Source of the DNA: a virus
Virus record (IMG/VR): IMGVR_UViG_3300005842_000021
Coordinates: 1 to 43,429 of that record
Length of the DNA stretch: 43,429 nucleotides
Direction: 5' to 3' (one strand)
The translations under genes were made by a program, and so were the position numbers. A model generated the notes under the pieces. It had not been told where the DNA came from. It made no database searches and worked only from the letters and a program-made list of their open reading frames with translations. Within the stretch, counting starts at the first letter, position 1. Each line of letters starts with the position of its first letter. Shown in pieces: positions 25,753 to 34,474 of this stretch.

Positions 25753-28700
25753 TGGGGTAGACCTCCCTTCGCAGTTGCGAGTTGGTTCTTGGTTAGACGG
25801 TAAATATCAGCAGTAGACAATGCCTTAGGCGAAGTGTTGTACTGATTGTAGTTGAACGTGTCTCCAGCAGACGCAGCGTTTTCATCAACAGTCTTCTTGT
25901 TGTTATCAAAGCCTTCTCCAGCTTGAGTGGCTGAAGAATAAGCGGAGTTGACAACAAGAGGATTCGAACTCAACACTGAGTTCAACTGATCTGCATTCTT
26001 CTTAACCGAGGTGAGGTCAAGAACTGGCGTGATTGTGGGGCTCAGATTCATTTCTCCGGTAATAATATCTTCCCAGCCGGATAGAGAATCTCTCAAAGCC
26101 TTGATAGATTCCGCGCCTAGATGCGAAGCAGAACTCTCCGCGGCGTGGGCCATCTTGTTAAGTCCAACCACATATCCCTCACCAGACAAACTGCCCAGTT
26201 CCATGTACAACCTCGAAGGTGAGTGAACACCCAAGAAGTCTAGAGCCGCATTCCAAGCACCCTTAACGAGATTGACTGCTTGTTTAGCTACCTCACGAGA
26301 CGCTGAACTTAATCCCTTAACTAGCCCTTTAACAATCGCAATGGCCATATCTGCGCCAGCCTTGCCTAGGGCATCTGAGTTCGCATCGATTGCTGCAGAC
26401 AAGCCGTTGATAAACGCAATCAATGTCTTGAATGCTTGATCTGTTACCCCTGGTAGCCCATCGGCCAATCCCCTTAGGAAGTTCTGAATGATCTGTAGAC
26501 CCACGACAACGACGTCATGAACATGATCACGAATAGCCTTCAGAACGCCAACTAGAATATCAAGACCAGCCTGAGCCATCTTGGGTACCGCGAGCACAAG
26601 AACATTAAGGAGAAGGAGAATAAGAACCTTTAGGGCGTTCTCAAGATCTGGAGCAATCTTATCGATTCCCTTAAGGATTTGAACAAGAATATCAAGGACT
26701 AGTTCAACGATTTTAGGCGTTCCTGCAATTAGAACGTCTATCAAACCTAATAGCGCGACACCAACCTGTTTGACAATCATCGGTATGAGACCAACAATTG
26801 CTGTGATAACAGCTACCAGGGCTGCAGCACCTGCCGCGCCCGCAACACTCAAAGCAGTAAGACCCGCTGCAAACAGGAATACACCAGCACCACCAAGAGC
26901 AAGACCCGCACCAATGACAAGCAAGGCCGCACCCAAACCCAACATAGCTGGTATTACTGAACTCAGAATAGCTGCTGATACGCCAAGAACACCGAATGCC
27001 AGGGCAAGAGCCCCAAGACCCTTTGCTATCTCTCCCCAAGACATTCCGGCCAGTGACTTGAGTACACCAACAAGAACTGTAAGTGCACTAGCAACCAAGA
27101 GCAACGCTACTGCTCCACCAATGCTCCCTTGTATAACCAGAAGCGCAGCAGATATGATCACCAATGCACCAGCTAGAGTTACCAATCCCTTAGCAATCTC
27201 AGACCAACTGAAATTACCCATTTTCTTCAAGGCGTCGGCCAAATATCCCAAAGCTACGGCAACAAGCAGAACACCAGCGGCTTGAAGAGGTGCGGTCGGC
27301 GGGATTAGAACCAACGCAGCTGCGATTAGGGTTAGTCCTCCAGCCAAAACTAGAAGTCCCTTACCAATCTCGCCCCAGTTGAAACTGCCCATTTTCTTAA
27401 GCGCATCGGCCAAGGAACCAAGAGATAGAGCTACAAGCAATATACCTGCTGCTTGTAGTGGTGCTGTTGGCGGTATCGCAACCAAAGCTGCTGCAATTGC
27501 AGTCAATGATCCAGCAAGCACTGTTATGCCCTTGGCGATTTCAACCCAGCTAAACTTAGAGGCATCCCCAAGCGCGCTGACTAGTATCTTAATTCCAGTT
27601 GCTAGAAGAACAATTCCTGCGCCAGAAAGGATTCCAGCAGCATCAAGTGTAGCTAGTTTACTAAATATAGCCAATGAAGCAAGAAGCGTCCCTACACCGA
27701 CTAATCCCTTGGCCAGCTCTTCCCAACTCAATCCAGAGAGATCTTTTACGGCACTGGCTAGAATCTTAATAGCACCGGCCATGATGACCATACTCGCACT
27801 TGAGTTAAGCATCAGTTTACCGTCAGGCATCAATCGAGCCGCAGCGACAACAGATCCAAGTAGAACCATAACCCCGATTAAACCCTTATGTAGGGCTGGG
27901 GCATCGATTCCAGCTAGAACTTTTACCGCCACCGTAAGCAAGTCGATGGCTCCAGCGAGAACGACCATCGAAGCTGCCGCAGTGTAGACTCGAATGAAAC
28001 CGCCGCCTGGCAACGATTGCATGACAGCCAAGGTGGCTACCAATTGCACAAGCATTACGGATATACCACCAAGTGCTTTGGCAATATCTTCCGGATTAAG
28101 CTTTGAGAGAGCGGACATAGATATAGTCAGTACGCCGATCGCAAGAGCAATCTCAAGCAATGTGGCCGCTTGAAGCGTATGGGTCATCGCAGACAGAACA
28201 CTTGTTAGTTCGCTGATCGCTCCGGATATGCCGCCACGGCCAATAGAAGTACGAATGATCTCTACCAGGGCCAAGAATCCTGCGGTGTTGAATGCGTGAA
28301 GAAGGTCTTCGAAATTGAGACCGCCTACTGCGTCACTAATCTCACGGAACTTATCCGCCATCTTCGAGGCGACTGGTTCAAAGAAGTCCCATACTTTTCC
28401 AAACAAGTGAAGTATGTTGGACCACGTCGTCACAATAACATCGGTCATGTTGTCAAGAGATATCAATTGACTCAGGAAATCACCAAGAGCTGTTCCTGCG
28501 CCGGAAGTATCTATTCCCTTGAACAACGCGCCTATTGCATGAGTAACAGTACCTATAACAATTCCAACACCATGCAGTACGTCGTATACGCGCCCAAAGA
28601 ACTTTTCAAGACCACGACCATCTCGAATTGCCTGGCGCAAGGCAACTAGGAAATCGCCGATACTAGCGGTTGTATCTAGAATTCCACTATTTCCCAGATC

Positions 28701-30113
28701 CAAAGTGCTGAACAGGGATAGAAACAGATACCCAAGTTGTCGAAGGACATCATATCCGATCCCAAATATAGCGAATACCCCAGCAAAAGTTCGCTTTAGT
28801 TTATTCGCTGTTTCATCACTAATCTGAAGGAATTGAGTGAAGTTCTTCAGTGCTACCGTGATATTATATAGATCCAAGCCGGTTTTCTTGGGAAAGATCT
28901 CCCGGAAAGCATCTCTGATCGGCCTAACGATATCCAGAACTGCGTGGAAAGCATTGGATATGGCTTGGATCAGGACTGTTCTTCCGCCTAGATCTTTCCA
29001 ATCTTGAAGAACGTTATTCCGTGCATCCGCAGACGTCTGGATAAATGCGCCTAGCACATCATTCACATTAGTGAAGAACGTACGAGCTTCCTCGAAGTCA
29101 CCAAATATGAGTTGCCAAGTCTTCGCCCAACCAGAACCAGCTGCTTCCTGAAGCGTAGATAGAAGCTGAGATATCGTCTTTACCTTGGTAGCGGCAGCCT
29201 GAGCATCTTTACCCATGGCGATAATGCTGTCGGCCTGGGCGTTGGTGTAGCCCATTGAAAGGATTTGCTGCTTTGTAAGGTCGCCGGTAAACTGCTGAAG
29301 AGTTTCAGTCAGAATATCGGCAGTCAACCAACCTTTCTCCAGGGTGGCCCGGAAGCTTCCAGCATCCTTAAGCATTGAGTCGATGGCTACGTGATGAGCT
29401 CTAGCTGTCTGCATAAGAGCGTCTTGGAAAACCTTACCGCCCATACCTGCATTAACAACCGAGTTCCAGTCGATCAGCTTCACAGTACCCGTAGCAAGGG
29501 CCTGAGAAAGCTGATACATAGCCAGGGATGCTTGTTCAGCGTTTGAGCCGGAGACCGCAGCGAGGTTGGCAATACCTTTGATCGCACTAGTGGCGACATC
29601 GAGCTTTACGCCGGCTGCAGTAAAGGTACCGATATTCCGAGCCATCTCAGAGAAGTTGTAGATGGTTTGATCTGAATAATGATTCAGAATATCGAGAGCT
29701 TTATTGACATCTTCAAGCCCGGTATGTTGCCAACGAGTATTAGACAGGATTGTTTGAATTGCGTTGATGTTTGTCTGATATTCTTGCAAACCAGCTTTGA
29801 TTGGATCAACTGTCAAAGACTTTGCAATACTAACGCCGGCGTCGAAAGCCCTAGTTACGACGTTTGCCAAGGCAGTAATAGCAATAATTGACATCGCCTT
29901 GAAATGACTTGCAATGTCATCAACTGCGTTTGAAATATGACCAAGCTGCATGTTCTGTGCTGCGGCACTAACATCGCCGAGACCTTTAGTAGCACCTTCG
30001 AGCTTCAGGCCTTTATTCAAAGCGTCTAAAGAAGTCAGCGTAGTTTTAATTCCTTGCTCAAACTGAGCGTTGTCGAACTTCATACCAACAACGCGCTCGT
30101 CGATGCTGCTCAT
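25749..30113 (-). CDS. Tape measure protein with internal repeats
   Basis: 1454 residues from the ATG at 30113, which overlaps the previous stop as ATGA. The start is a soluble helical segment (SSIDERVVGMKFDNAQFEQGIKTT). The first third contains the TMP-like block ITALANVVTRAFDAGVSIAKS and NGEM-like helices. From about residue 660 to 1060 a hydrophobic 57-residue unit recurs about seven times, each with SW.EI.KGL and, in two units, IPPTAPLQAAG and ADALKKMG. Several membrane-type helices follow (about 1040-1180), then a soluble C-terminal domain (VNLVKGAWNAALDFLGVHSPSRLY) with a polar tail. It sets tail length and enters the host envelope. Confidence 0.92.
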   Translation of the reverse strand: MSSIDERVVGMKFDNAQFEQGIKTTLTSLDALNKGLKLEGATKGLGDVSAAAQNMQLGHISNAVDDIASHFKAMSIIAITALANVVTRAFDAGVSIAKSLTVDPIKAGLQEYQTNINAIQTILSNTRWQHTGLEDVNKALDILNHYSDQTIYNFSEMARNIGTFTAAGVKLDVATSAIKGIANLAAVSGSNAEQASLAMYQLSQALATGTVKLIDWNSVVNAGMGGKVFQDALMQTARAHHVAIDSMLKDAGSFRATLEKGWLTADILTETLQQFTGDLTKQQILSMGYTNAQADSIIAMGKDAQAAATKVKTISQLLSTLQEAAGSGWAKTWQLIFGDFEEARTFFTNVNDVLGAFIQTSADARNNVLQDWKDLGGRTVLIQAISNAFHAVLDIVRPIRDAFREIFPKKTGLDLYNITVALKNFTQFLQISDETANKLKRTFAGVFAIFGIGYDVLRQLGYLFLSLFSTLDLGNSGILDTTASIGDFLVALRQAIRDGRGLEKFFGRVYDVLHGVGIVIGTVTHAIGALFKGIDTSGAGTALGDFLSQLISLDNMTDVIVTTWSNILHLFGKVWDFFEPVASKMADKFREISDAVGGLNFEDLLHAFNTAGFLALVEIIRTSIGRGGISGAISELTSVLSAMTHTLQAATLLEIALAIGVLTISMSALSKLNPEDIAKALGGISVMLVQLVATLAVMQSLPGGGFIRVYTAAASMVVLAGAIDLLTVAVKVLAGIDAPALHKGLIGVMVLLGSVVAAARLMPDGKLMLNSSASMVIMAGAIKILASAVKDLSGLSWEELAKGLVGVGTLLASLAIFSKLATLDAAGILSGAGIVLLATGIKILVSALGDASKFSWVEIAKGITVLAGSLTAIAAALVAIPPTAPLQAAGILLVALSLGSLADALKKMGSFNWGEIGKGLLVLAGGLTLIAAALVLIPPTAPLQAAGVLLVAVALGYLADALKKMGNFSWSEIAKGLVTLAGALVIISAALLVIQGSIGGAVALLLVASALTVLVGVLKSLAGMSWGEIAKGLGALALAFGVLGVSAAILSSVIPAMLGLGAALLVIGAGLALGGAGVFLFAAGLTALSVAGAAGAAALVAVITAIVGLIPMIVKQVGVALLGLIDVLIAGTPKIVELVLDILVQILKGIDKIAPDLENALKVLILLLLNVLVLAVPKMAQAGLDILVGVLKAIRDHVHDVVVVGLQIIQNFLRGLADGLPGVTDQAFKTLIAFINGLSAAIDANSDALGKAGADMAIAIVKGLVKGLSSASREVAKQAVNLVKGAWNAALDFLGVHSPSRLYMELGSLSGEGYVVGLNKMAHAAESSASHLGAESIKALRDSLSGWEDIITGEMNLSPTITPVLDLTSVKKNADQLNSVLSSNPLVVNSAYSSATQAGEGFDNNKKTVDENAASAGDTFNYNQYNTSPKALSTADIYRLTKNQLATAKGGLPQ
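26990..28130 (-). repeat. Tandem repeats inside the tape measure gene
   Basis: The conserved Trp-Gly/Ser-Glu-Ile turn codons recur near 27034, 27207, 27378, 27549, 27722, 27900 and 28090, a period of about 171-190 bp. Units at 27207 and 27378 are the closest pair. The repeats alter the encoded tail length by whole helical units. Confidence 0.75.
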
Positions 30114-30487
30114 GCAGAGGTCACCACCTTCCATACCTCGGACTCTATATGGTCAAATATGGGCTTGATCGCTGGGTTTATGAAATCTCTTCCTTGCACG
30201 TAACCACCGGTTCTAGTACCGTGGCCAAATTGCAACATTATGACAACGGGAAATCCGTCTTCCACATCGGAGTTATACCAATCAATGAAATATCTGGATC
30301 CTTGCCGACCTACTTTATAACTCCATGACGCAGCCGCACGACCGCTATCTATCGGTGTGTGGGAAGACAGTGCCTGTACGCCAAGAGCTCCATAAGAATG
30401 GAGAATGGAGAGAATATTAAATCTCTCCATAGCGTGTAAGAACGCCTCCGTGTGCTTGAAGGAGCCGCTAGATGTGATAGTTAACAT
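30110..30487 (-). CDS. Tail completion or HK97 gp10-like protein
   Basis: 125 residues. LGVQALSSHTPIDSGRAAASWSYKV and QFGHGTRTGGYVQGRDFINPAIKPIFD are typical of HK97 gp10-like head-tail joining or tail completion proteins. These usually lie with the head-closure genes; here the gene sits directly before the tape measure, after a repeat fibre protein. ATG at 30487 with AAAGGAGCC. The 4-bp overlap with the tape measure suggests coupled synthesis. Confidence 0.72.
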   Translation of the reverse strand: MLTITSSGSFKHTEAFLHAMERFNILSILHSYGALGVQALSSHTPIDSGRAAASWSYKVGRQGSRYFIDWYNSDVEDGFPVVIMLQFGHGTRTGGYVQGRDFINPAIKPIFDHIESEVWKVVTSA

Positions 30488-30504
30488 TTATTGGCTCCTT
30501 TACA

Positions 30505-31569
30505 TTATGAGAATCTTTGCAAACGCCACCATGAATTGCCAGCTACGATAGTATTAGTACCACCAGTGGTAGTATTTTGCGCCCATGCGAAGTTAAAAGT
30601 TCCACCGATGCCAGTATACAAATAACCACGAACAGTAAAAAAGTGGAAACTAGTATTAGCAACTGTCACTACTTGAACGTTATTATCAAACTGGATCGTG
30701 TCTACAATACTCGATGACCATTTTGCTTTCCAGTCCGTTCCCGCGACACCAGGACCTGTAAAACCAAATTTGAATCCAGGTGTAACATCACTCTTATACC
30801 ACAAACACATATCGAAAAGATAAGTTGCAGTGGTTGGCAAGCTGGCAAAGGTTAAATCTGGATCAGCCGTAAGAGTATTGTCTGTTCTTGTCGTATCGCC
30901 ACTGCCCTTGTAAGCTGCCTTAAATATATGTCTTAGATCGTCTGGGGTAAGGGCTTTTGTTGTGTTAGTACCAGTTATAGTCTCAGCATTTGTAGCGATC
31001 TGTATACGACCTGCGGTGGAAGTACTCGCGCTAGGAACCAATGTTGTGCTAGCAGCAGTTAAACCATGTGGAGTAACAGCTCTTACTGCGTCAGTACCCG
31101 TGATGGTCTCAGCATCAGTGGCAAGTTCGACTTTACCTGAAACTGTATCGCTTGCCGCGGGCACATACGAAGCTAGAGCAGCCGCAATATTAGCCGGCGT
31201 AGTAGCCCGAACAGTATCAGTACCCGTGATAGTTTCAGCATCGGTAGCTAATTCGACCTTACCCTTAACTGTTGCAGAAGCATCAGGAACAAGTGAACCA
31301 TTGGCCGCAGCTGCGGCTACACTAGCAGGAGTCGTTGCTCGAGTTGCGTCGGTTCCTGTAATGGTTTCAGCATTTGTAGCTAGCTCTACAATGCCCTGAA
31401 GAGTACTAGAGGCGACAGGAAGTGCAGGAAGAGCACTACCAGCGTCAATATCAGTTCCACCGAAAGTCGTAAGAATCAAATGTCCGGAGCCATCGATGGC
31501 TCCGCTAACTACCGAAGCATCTTCAATTGCTTCCATACGTTCGGCGGTTAACCCGGTTACAGTAGCCAC
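30505..31569 (-). CDS. Repeat-containing tail fibre protein between major tail and tape measure
   Basis: 354 residues, GTG start at 31569 with AAAGGAG. Residues about 46-215 hold four units, each containing G.VELATxAETITGTxxxRAxTP, a pattern known from phage tail fibre repeats. The C-terminal 130 residues form a beta-rich domain ending in FAWAQNTTTGGTNTIVAGNSWWRLQRF. Fibres usually lie at the end of tail modules; here the gene is inserted before the tape measure with the completion gene. It probably decorates the virion or binds the host surface. Confidence 0.78.
   Translation of the reverse strand: MATVTGLTAERMEAIEDASVVSGAIDGSGHLILTTFGGTDIDAGSALPALPVASSTLQGIVELATNAETITGTDATRATTPASVAAAAANGSLVPDASATVKGKVELATDAETITGTDTVRATTPANIAAALASYVPAASDTVSGKVELATDAETITGTDAVRAVTPHGLTAASTTLVPSASTSTAGRIQIATNAETITGTNTTKALTPDDLRHIFKAAYKGSGDTTRTDNTLTADPDLTFASLPTTATYLFDMCLWYKSDVTPGFKFGFTGPGVAGTDWKAKWSSSIVDTIQFDNNVQVVTVANTSFHFFTVRGYLYTGIGGTFNFAWAQNTTTGGTNTIVAGNSWWRLQRFS
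30950..31420 (-). repeat. Four coding repeats of about 126 bp in the fibre gene
   Basis: The GTxxxxAxTP-coding segment occurs near 30961, 31086, 31212 and 31343, a period of about 125-131 bp, with strongly similar DNA. The repeats encode the ELATxAETITGT units and are prone to copy-number change. Confidence 0.75.
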
Positions 31570-31581
31570 AGTGTCTCCTTT

Positions 31582-32373
31582 CTAAGCCGAACTAACTGTG
31601 TAACTATCGGAATCGATAAATACGGCGGTGGGGCTGGTAATTTGGAACGTCGTGTCATCGAGCATTATTACTGAATCACCGAAACCGAATACGGTGAATG
31701 TACCATCTCCGTTATCTGTAACTACAATTCCATCGCCAGCATCAAAGTACAACAGAACCTCTGCCGGAGTCAGAAGTCTAGGCGCTTCAGTTTCTGTTCC
31801 ATAAAGCACATCTTCGATGTTAGATAAAACCAGAGGAAGAGTCTGAGTTGAATCGATTATCAGATGCGCTGTGTTTTTATAACCAGGAACTACTGGCGGA
31901 GTTGCGGTAATATCCCAATTAAATTCTTCCGGGTTCGCTGAGTCATTCAAAGTTATATGGGCGTGAGCTGAAGGGGCAGCGAGAGCATTGTAAACTAGAT
32001 GAATCTTGTACCCGTAATCAATACCTTCAGCATCGTTGCCCAATATGGTTCGAAACGAGAAACCAAATGATTGACGACGTTGTCTAGTCACCGAAAGTCC
32101 TGGGAATGGCTGTGCGTTTCCATCCAGTATAGCAAACTCATCTGGCCTGTATAACGCCCTGATTGTAGCTTCAAATTCTTCAGGAGTTGCAAGATTCAGG
32201 AATTTCTCTCCATCAAGATAAAATCCTTTTGCTTCTCCTCCAGCAACATTCTCTGAGACAGAGATTAGCCCCTGCCACGCAACACCGGGTTGGTCGGTGG
32301 GGTAAAGAACGCCTCGGTCAACGCCAGTTTCGAAATTACGATTTCCGAGCGCGTCCCAAGTCAATCGTGACAC
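31582..32373 (-). CDS. Major tail protein paralogue 2
   Basis: 263 residues, GTG start at 32373 with GAGGAG. LTWDALGNRNFETGVDRGVLYP, AWQGLISVSENVAGGEAKGFY, RRQSFGFSFRTILGNDAEGIDYGYKIHLVYNA and HITLNDSANPEEFNWDI match the larger paralogue at 32955-33827 block by block. The C-terminal 60 residues are different (DNGDGTFTVFGFGDSV...), an alternative surface domain. Two different tube proteins in one genome may form a mixed tube, or one may be a minor cap. Confidence 0.8.
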   Translation of the reverse strand: MSRLTWDALGNRNFETGVDRGVLYPTDQPGVAWQGLISVSENVAGGEAKGFYLDGEKFLNLATPEEFEATIRALYRPDEFAILDGNAQPFPGLSVTRQRRQSFGFSFRTILGNDAEGIDYGYKIHLVYNALAAPSAHAHITLNDSANPEEFNWDITATPPVVPGYKNTAHLIIDSTQTLPLVLSNIEDVLYGTETEAPRLLTPAEVLLYFDAGDGIVVTDNGDGTFTVFGFGDSVIMLDDTTFQITSPTAVFIDSDSYTVSSA

Positions 32374-32384
32374 GGATACTCCTC

Positions 32385-32927
32385 TCAGCCCTTAGTTCCT
32401 AAAGACAACCTACGTTGATCATTCAATGCACGCTGACGAGCTGCAATCTCGGATTTACTCATTTTAGTTGGTGGGGTATTCTTGACATTACACACACGAA
32501 TAAGCGTAAGAAGGCGATTAAGATGCCAATGTTGACATTCAAACGGGATATTCAAAGCTATCATCCAGTAATAAATCAACTCGGCAGTGATGATTTCTCT
32601 ATTTGGTTTTGATGGTTTACGTTCACTAAACCAAGTTGCAGTCATCTTTGCTGCGACATACTCATTGATTTGTTTCACGTTGGCTTCGGACAGCTTCTCA
32701 AAGACTTTCTCTGGAACCTCCGGAGTCAAAACCATCATTCGAATGTACGCAATCGATTCCTCAGTAGTCTTTTCCTTTGAGTTCAAGAAGGGCCTACCAA
32801 AGAATGACTCCCATTTTGACAGTGAGACCAGAGAATGCTCTAAATCTAAAACAAAAGTTTCAGTAGCAATGAACTCATTGGTTTCCTGATTGAAACTTTC
32901 CTTTAATGTAACAACAATAGTCAGCAC
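32385..32927 (-). CDS. Tail assembly chaperone-like protein between the two major tail proteins
   Basis: 180 residues, GTG start at 32927 with GAGGAGG. It opens [18 protein letters not shown] and carries [41 protein letters not shown], the pattern of tail-assembly chaperones of siphoviruses. No slippery frameshift site was evident at its 3' end. An ending like [21 protein letters not shown] recalls chaperone C-termini. A second, unrelated-looking chaperone-like protein lies at 17484-18032. Confidence 0.72.
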   Translation of the reverse strand: MLTIVVTLKESFNQETNEFIATETFVLDLEHSLVSLSKWESFFGRPFLNSKEKTTEESIAYIRMMVLTPEVPEKVFEKLSEANVKQINEYVAAKMTATWFSERKPSKPNREIITAELIYYWMIALNIPFECQHWHLNRLLTLIRVCNVKNTPPTKMSKSEIAARQRALNDQRRLSLGTKG

Positions 32928-32954
32928 TCTCTGGCCTCCTCTCAGTTTAGTAGA

Positions 32955-33827
32955 TTAAGAGAACGTGATCAACCAGTCATCGTCGACCAGAGTCGGGAAC
33001 TTGTAACCCGTATCCGGCCGAGCCTTGACCAGAATGTTCTCGGTGATCGGGCCGTATGCACCAGAAGGCACATCTCCAACGCCCACAACCGAGTAGATGA
33101 CGCCCGTGACCGACGGAATGGTCACAATGTCTGTCGTCGAGTTGTAAGTTGGAGCAGTCGGCGAAACCTGCGTGACCGAAGCGGAGAAGATAGCAATCAC
33201 ATCGTCCGGCATCGGGAGCGATGGGTCAGACCCGACCGTTCCGTAGAGCAGAGCTTCCAACGTAGCCAACGCCGTCGAATCCACCAATGTAGAATCGATG
33301 CACATGTACGAAGTCGGCTTCATATCAGTAACAGGAACCGGAACCGTCCAGAACTCCCAACTAAAGGTGATAGCCTCGGGGGAGTCGTTGATGGTTGCGT
33401 AGGCCTTCTCCGAAGGGGCCGCAGTAGCTCCCCAAACAAGATGCAGCTTGTAGCCGAGTTCGGTCTGCTCAATCTCATTACCAACTCGAGTACGGTAGGA
33501 AAAACCGAAAGGCTTCCGCGGCTGTTGACCGACATAAACGCCAACTTCAGGTGCCACCGTACCATCGCATTCACCGAACTGAACCGGGTAGGTGAATGCT
33601 TCGATGGTTCCAGCGAACTCCTCGACTGAAACCAAGTTCAGGTACTTAATGTTATCCGCGTATTGAGCGGTAGCTTCGGCACCCGTAGGAGCTTCGGTCA
33701 CAGTGGTCAGACCATTCCACGCAAACCCGGTGTCATAGACACCATCCGTGATCCGGTACAGAACACCCTTGTCGACACCAGTCTCGTACAAGTGTTCGCC
33801 GACGCCATCCCAGGTGAGGGCTGTCAC
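32955..33827 (-). CDS. Major tail protein paralogue 1 with added C-terminal domain
   Basis: 290 residues from the GTG at 33827 (AAGGAGAAAGAA upstream); the longer frame to 33884 overlaps the previous gene. The core matches 31582-32373 (LTWDGVGEHLYETGVDKGVLY; PRKPFGFSYRTRVGNEIEQTELGYKLHLVWGA). The last 75 residues (PTAPTYNSTTDIVTIPSVTGVIY... KARPDTGYKFP... DDWLITF) form a separate beta domain that also ends the capsid protein (34475-36505). Such a domain is likely exposed on the virion. Confidence 0.82.
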   Translation of the reverse strand: MTALTWDGVGEHLYETGVDKGVLYRITDGVYDTGFAWNGLTTVTEAPTGAEATAQYADNIKYLNLVSVEEFAGTIEAFTYPVQFGECDGTVAPEVGVYVGQQPRKPFGFSYRTRVGNEIEQTELGYKLHLVWGATAAPSEKAYATINDSPEAITFSWEFWTVPVPVTDMKPTSYMCIDSTLVDSTALATLEALLYGTVGSDPSLPMPDDVIAIFSASVTQVSPTAPTYNSTTDIVTIPSVTGVIYSVVGVGDVPSGAYGPITENILVKARPDTGYKFPTLVDDDWLITFS

Positions 33828-33837
33828 TTCTTTCTCC

Positions 33838-34143
33838 TTAGAAATATAGCACGAATACGTCGTGATTGAGGTTATCTGCCGCAAAAGCTCTATTAAAGTT
33901 GCTTTGCGGGAGAGAGGCGACTTTTAACGGAATCTCACTGTCGGGATTCCTATCAATTACCGTCACCATATAACGTGTGGTTAGGCGATACGGATTATTA
34001 TCGGCGAACGCTGGCTGAATATCGTCTCTTTTATAAACGATAGCAGGATACGCCATTTGCAAATTAGTTGGAGGTTGAAAATATACATTCTCAGAACCGA
34101 GAAGAGTTTCCAAAAGTGTCTGCAAATCAAGCCGTCGGGCCAT
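33838..34143 (-). CDS. Tail terminator-like protein
   Basis: 101 residues from the ATG at 34143 with GGGAGGTG; a GTG at 34152 overlaps the ribosome site. PPTNLQMAYPAIVYKRDDIQPAFADNNPYRLTTRYMVTVIDRNPDSEIP is a pattern of small siphovirus tail terminator proteins, which cap the tube at the head side. It stands between the head closure and the major tail genes, the expected place. Confidence 0.75.
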   Translation of the reverse strand: MARRLDLQTLLETLLGSENVYFQPPTNLQMAYPAIVYKRDDIQPAFADNNPYRLTTRYMVTVIDRNPDSEIPLKVASLPQSNFNRAFAADNLNHDVFVLYF

Positions 34144-34456
34144 TATAGACACCTCCCAACCTCAATAGTAGGCGAGGTCTCTTGACTTCGACTTCAGTAA
34201 CAGTCCACAGAGACCTCGCCCACGCAACGTAGCGAATGGCAAAGAAATTTTCATCAGCGTAAGCGTCCGCGACAATGCTGATAGAGTTATTGACAGAAAT
34301 ATCTGGGAGGACCTTATCTCTATCATCTAGCCTTCGAGTATTAGTGATGACGTCACCATAATATTGTCTTTCAGTGATGACATCTTCAAATACTCCGGCG
34401 GCACTTGAACTCTCTTCGGCATGGCCGTAACCAACTACCCCGAAAAACTTTGCCAC
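34127..34456 (-). CDS. Head closure-type connector protein
   Basis: 109 residues: KFFGVVGYGHAEESSSAAGVFEDVITERQYYGDV, then VNNSISIVADAYADENFFAIRYVAW and PRLLLRLGGVYNGPT. I recall this family as head-closure or neck proteins of Gram-positive siphoviruses. It lies between the capsid gene and the tail terminator, with 17-bp overlap into the next gene. Beta-barrel-like, no membrane segment. Confidence 0.78.
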   Translation of the reverse strand: MAKFFGVVGYGHAEESSSAAGVFEDVITERQYYGDVITNTRRLDDRDKVLPDISVNNSISIVADAYADENFFAIRYVAWARSLWTVTEVEVKRPRLLLRLGGVYNGPTA

Positions 34457-34474
34457 CGAGTGCTACCCCCTACA

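Noticed and set aside
27379-27987. Long plus-strand frames opposite the tape measure repeats (also 26770-27285)
   Set aside because: Ala/Pro/Ile-rich shadows of the repetitive tape measure; no ribosome sites; no other plus-strand genes in the window.
26990-31420. CRISPR-like arrays
   Set aside because: The repeats in the tape measure and fibre genes are in-frame coding units without unique spacers of constant length.
32370-32400. Programmed frameshift in the chaperone gene at 32385-32927
   Set aside because: No slippery heptamer and no extended second frame were found between its end and the next start.
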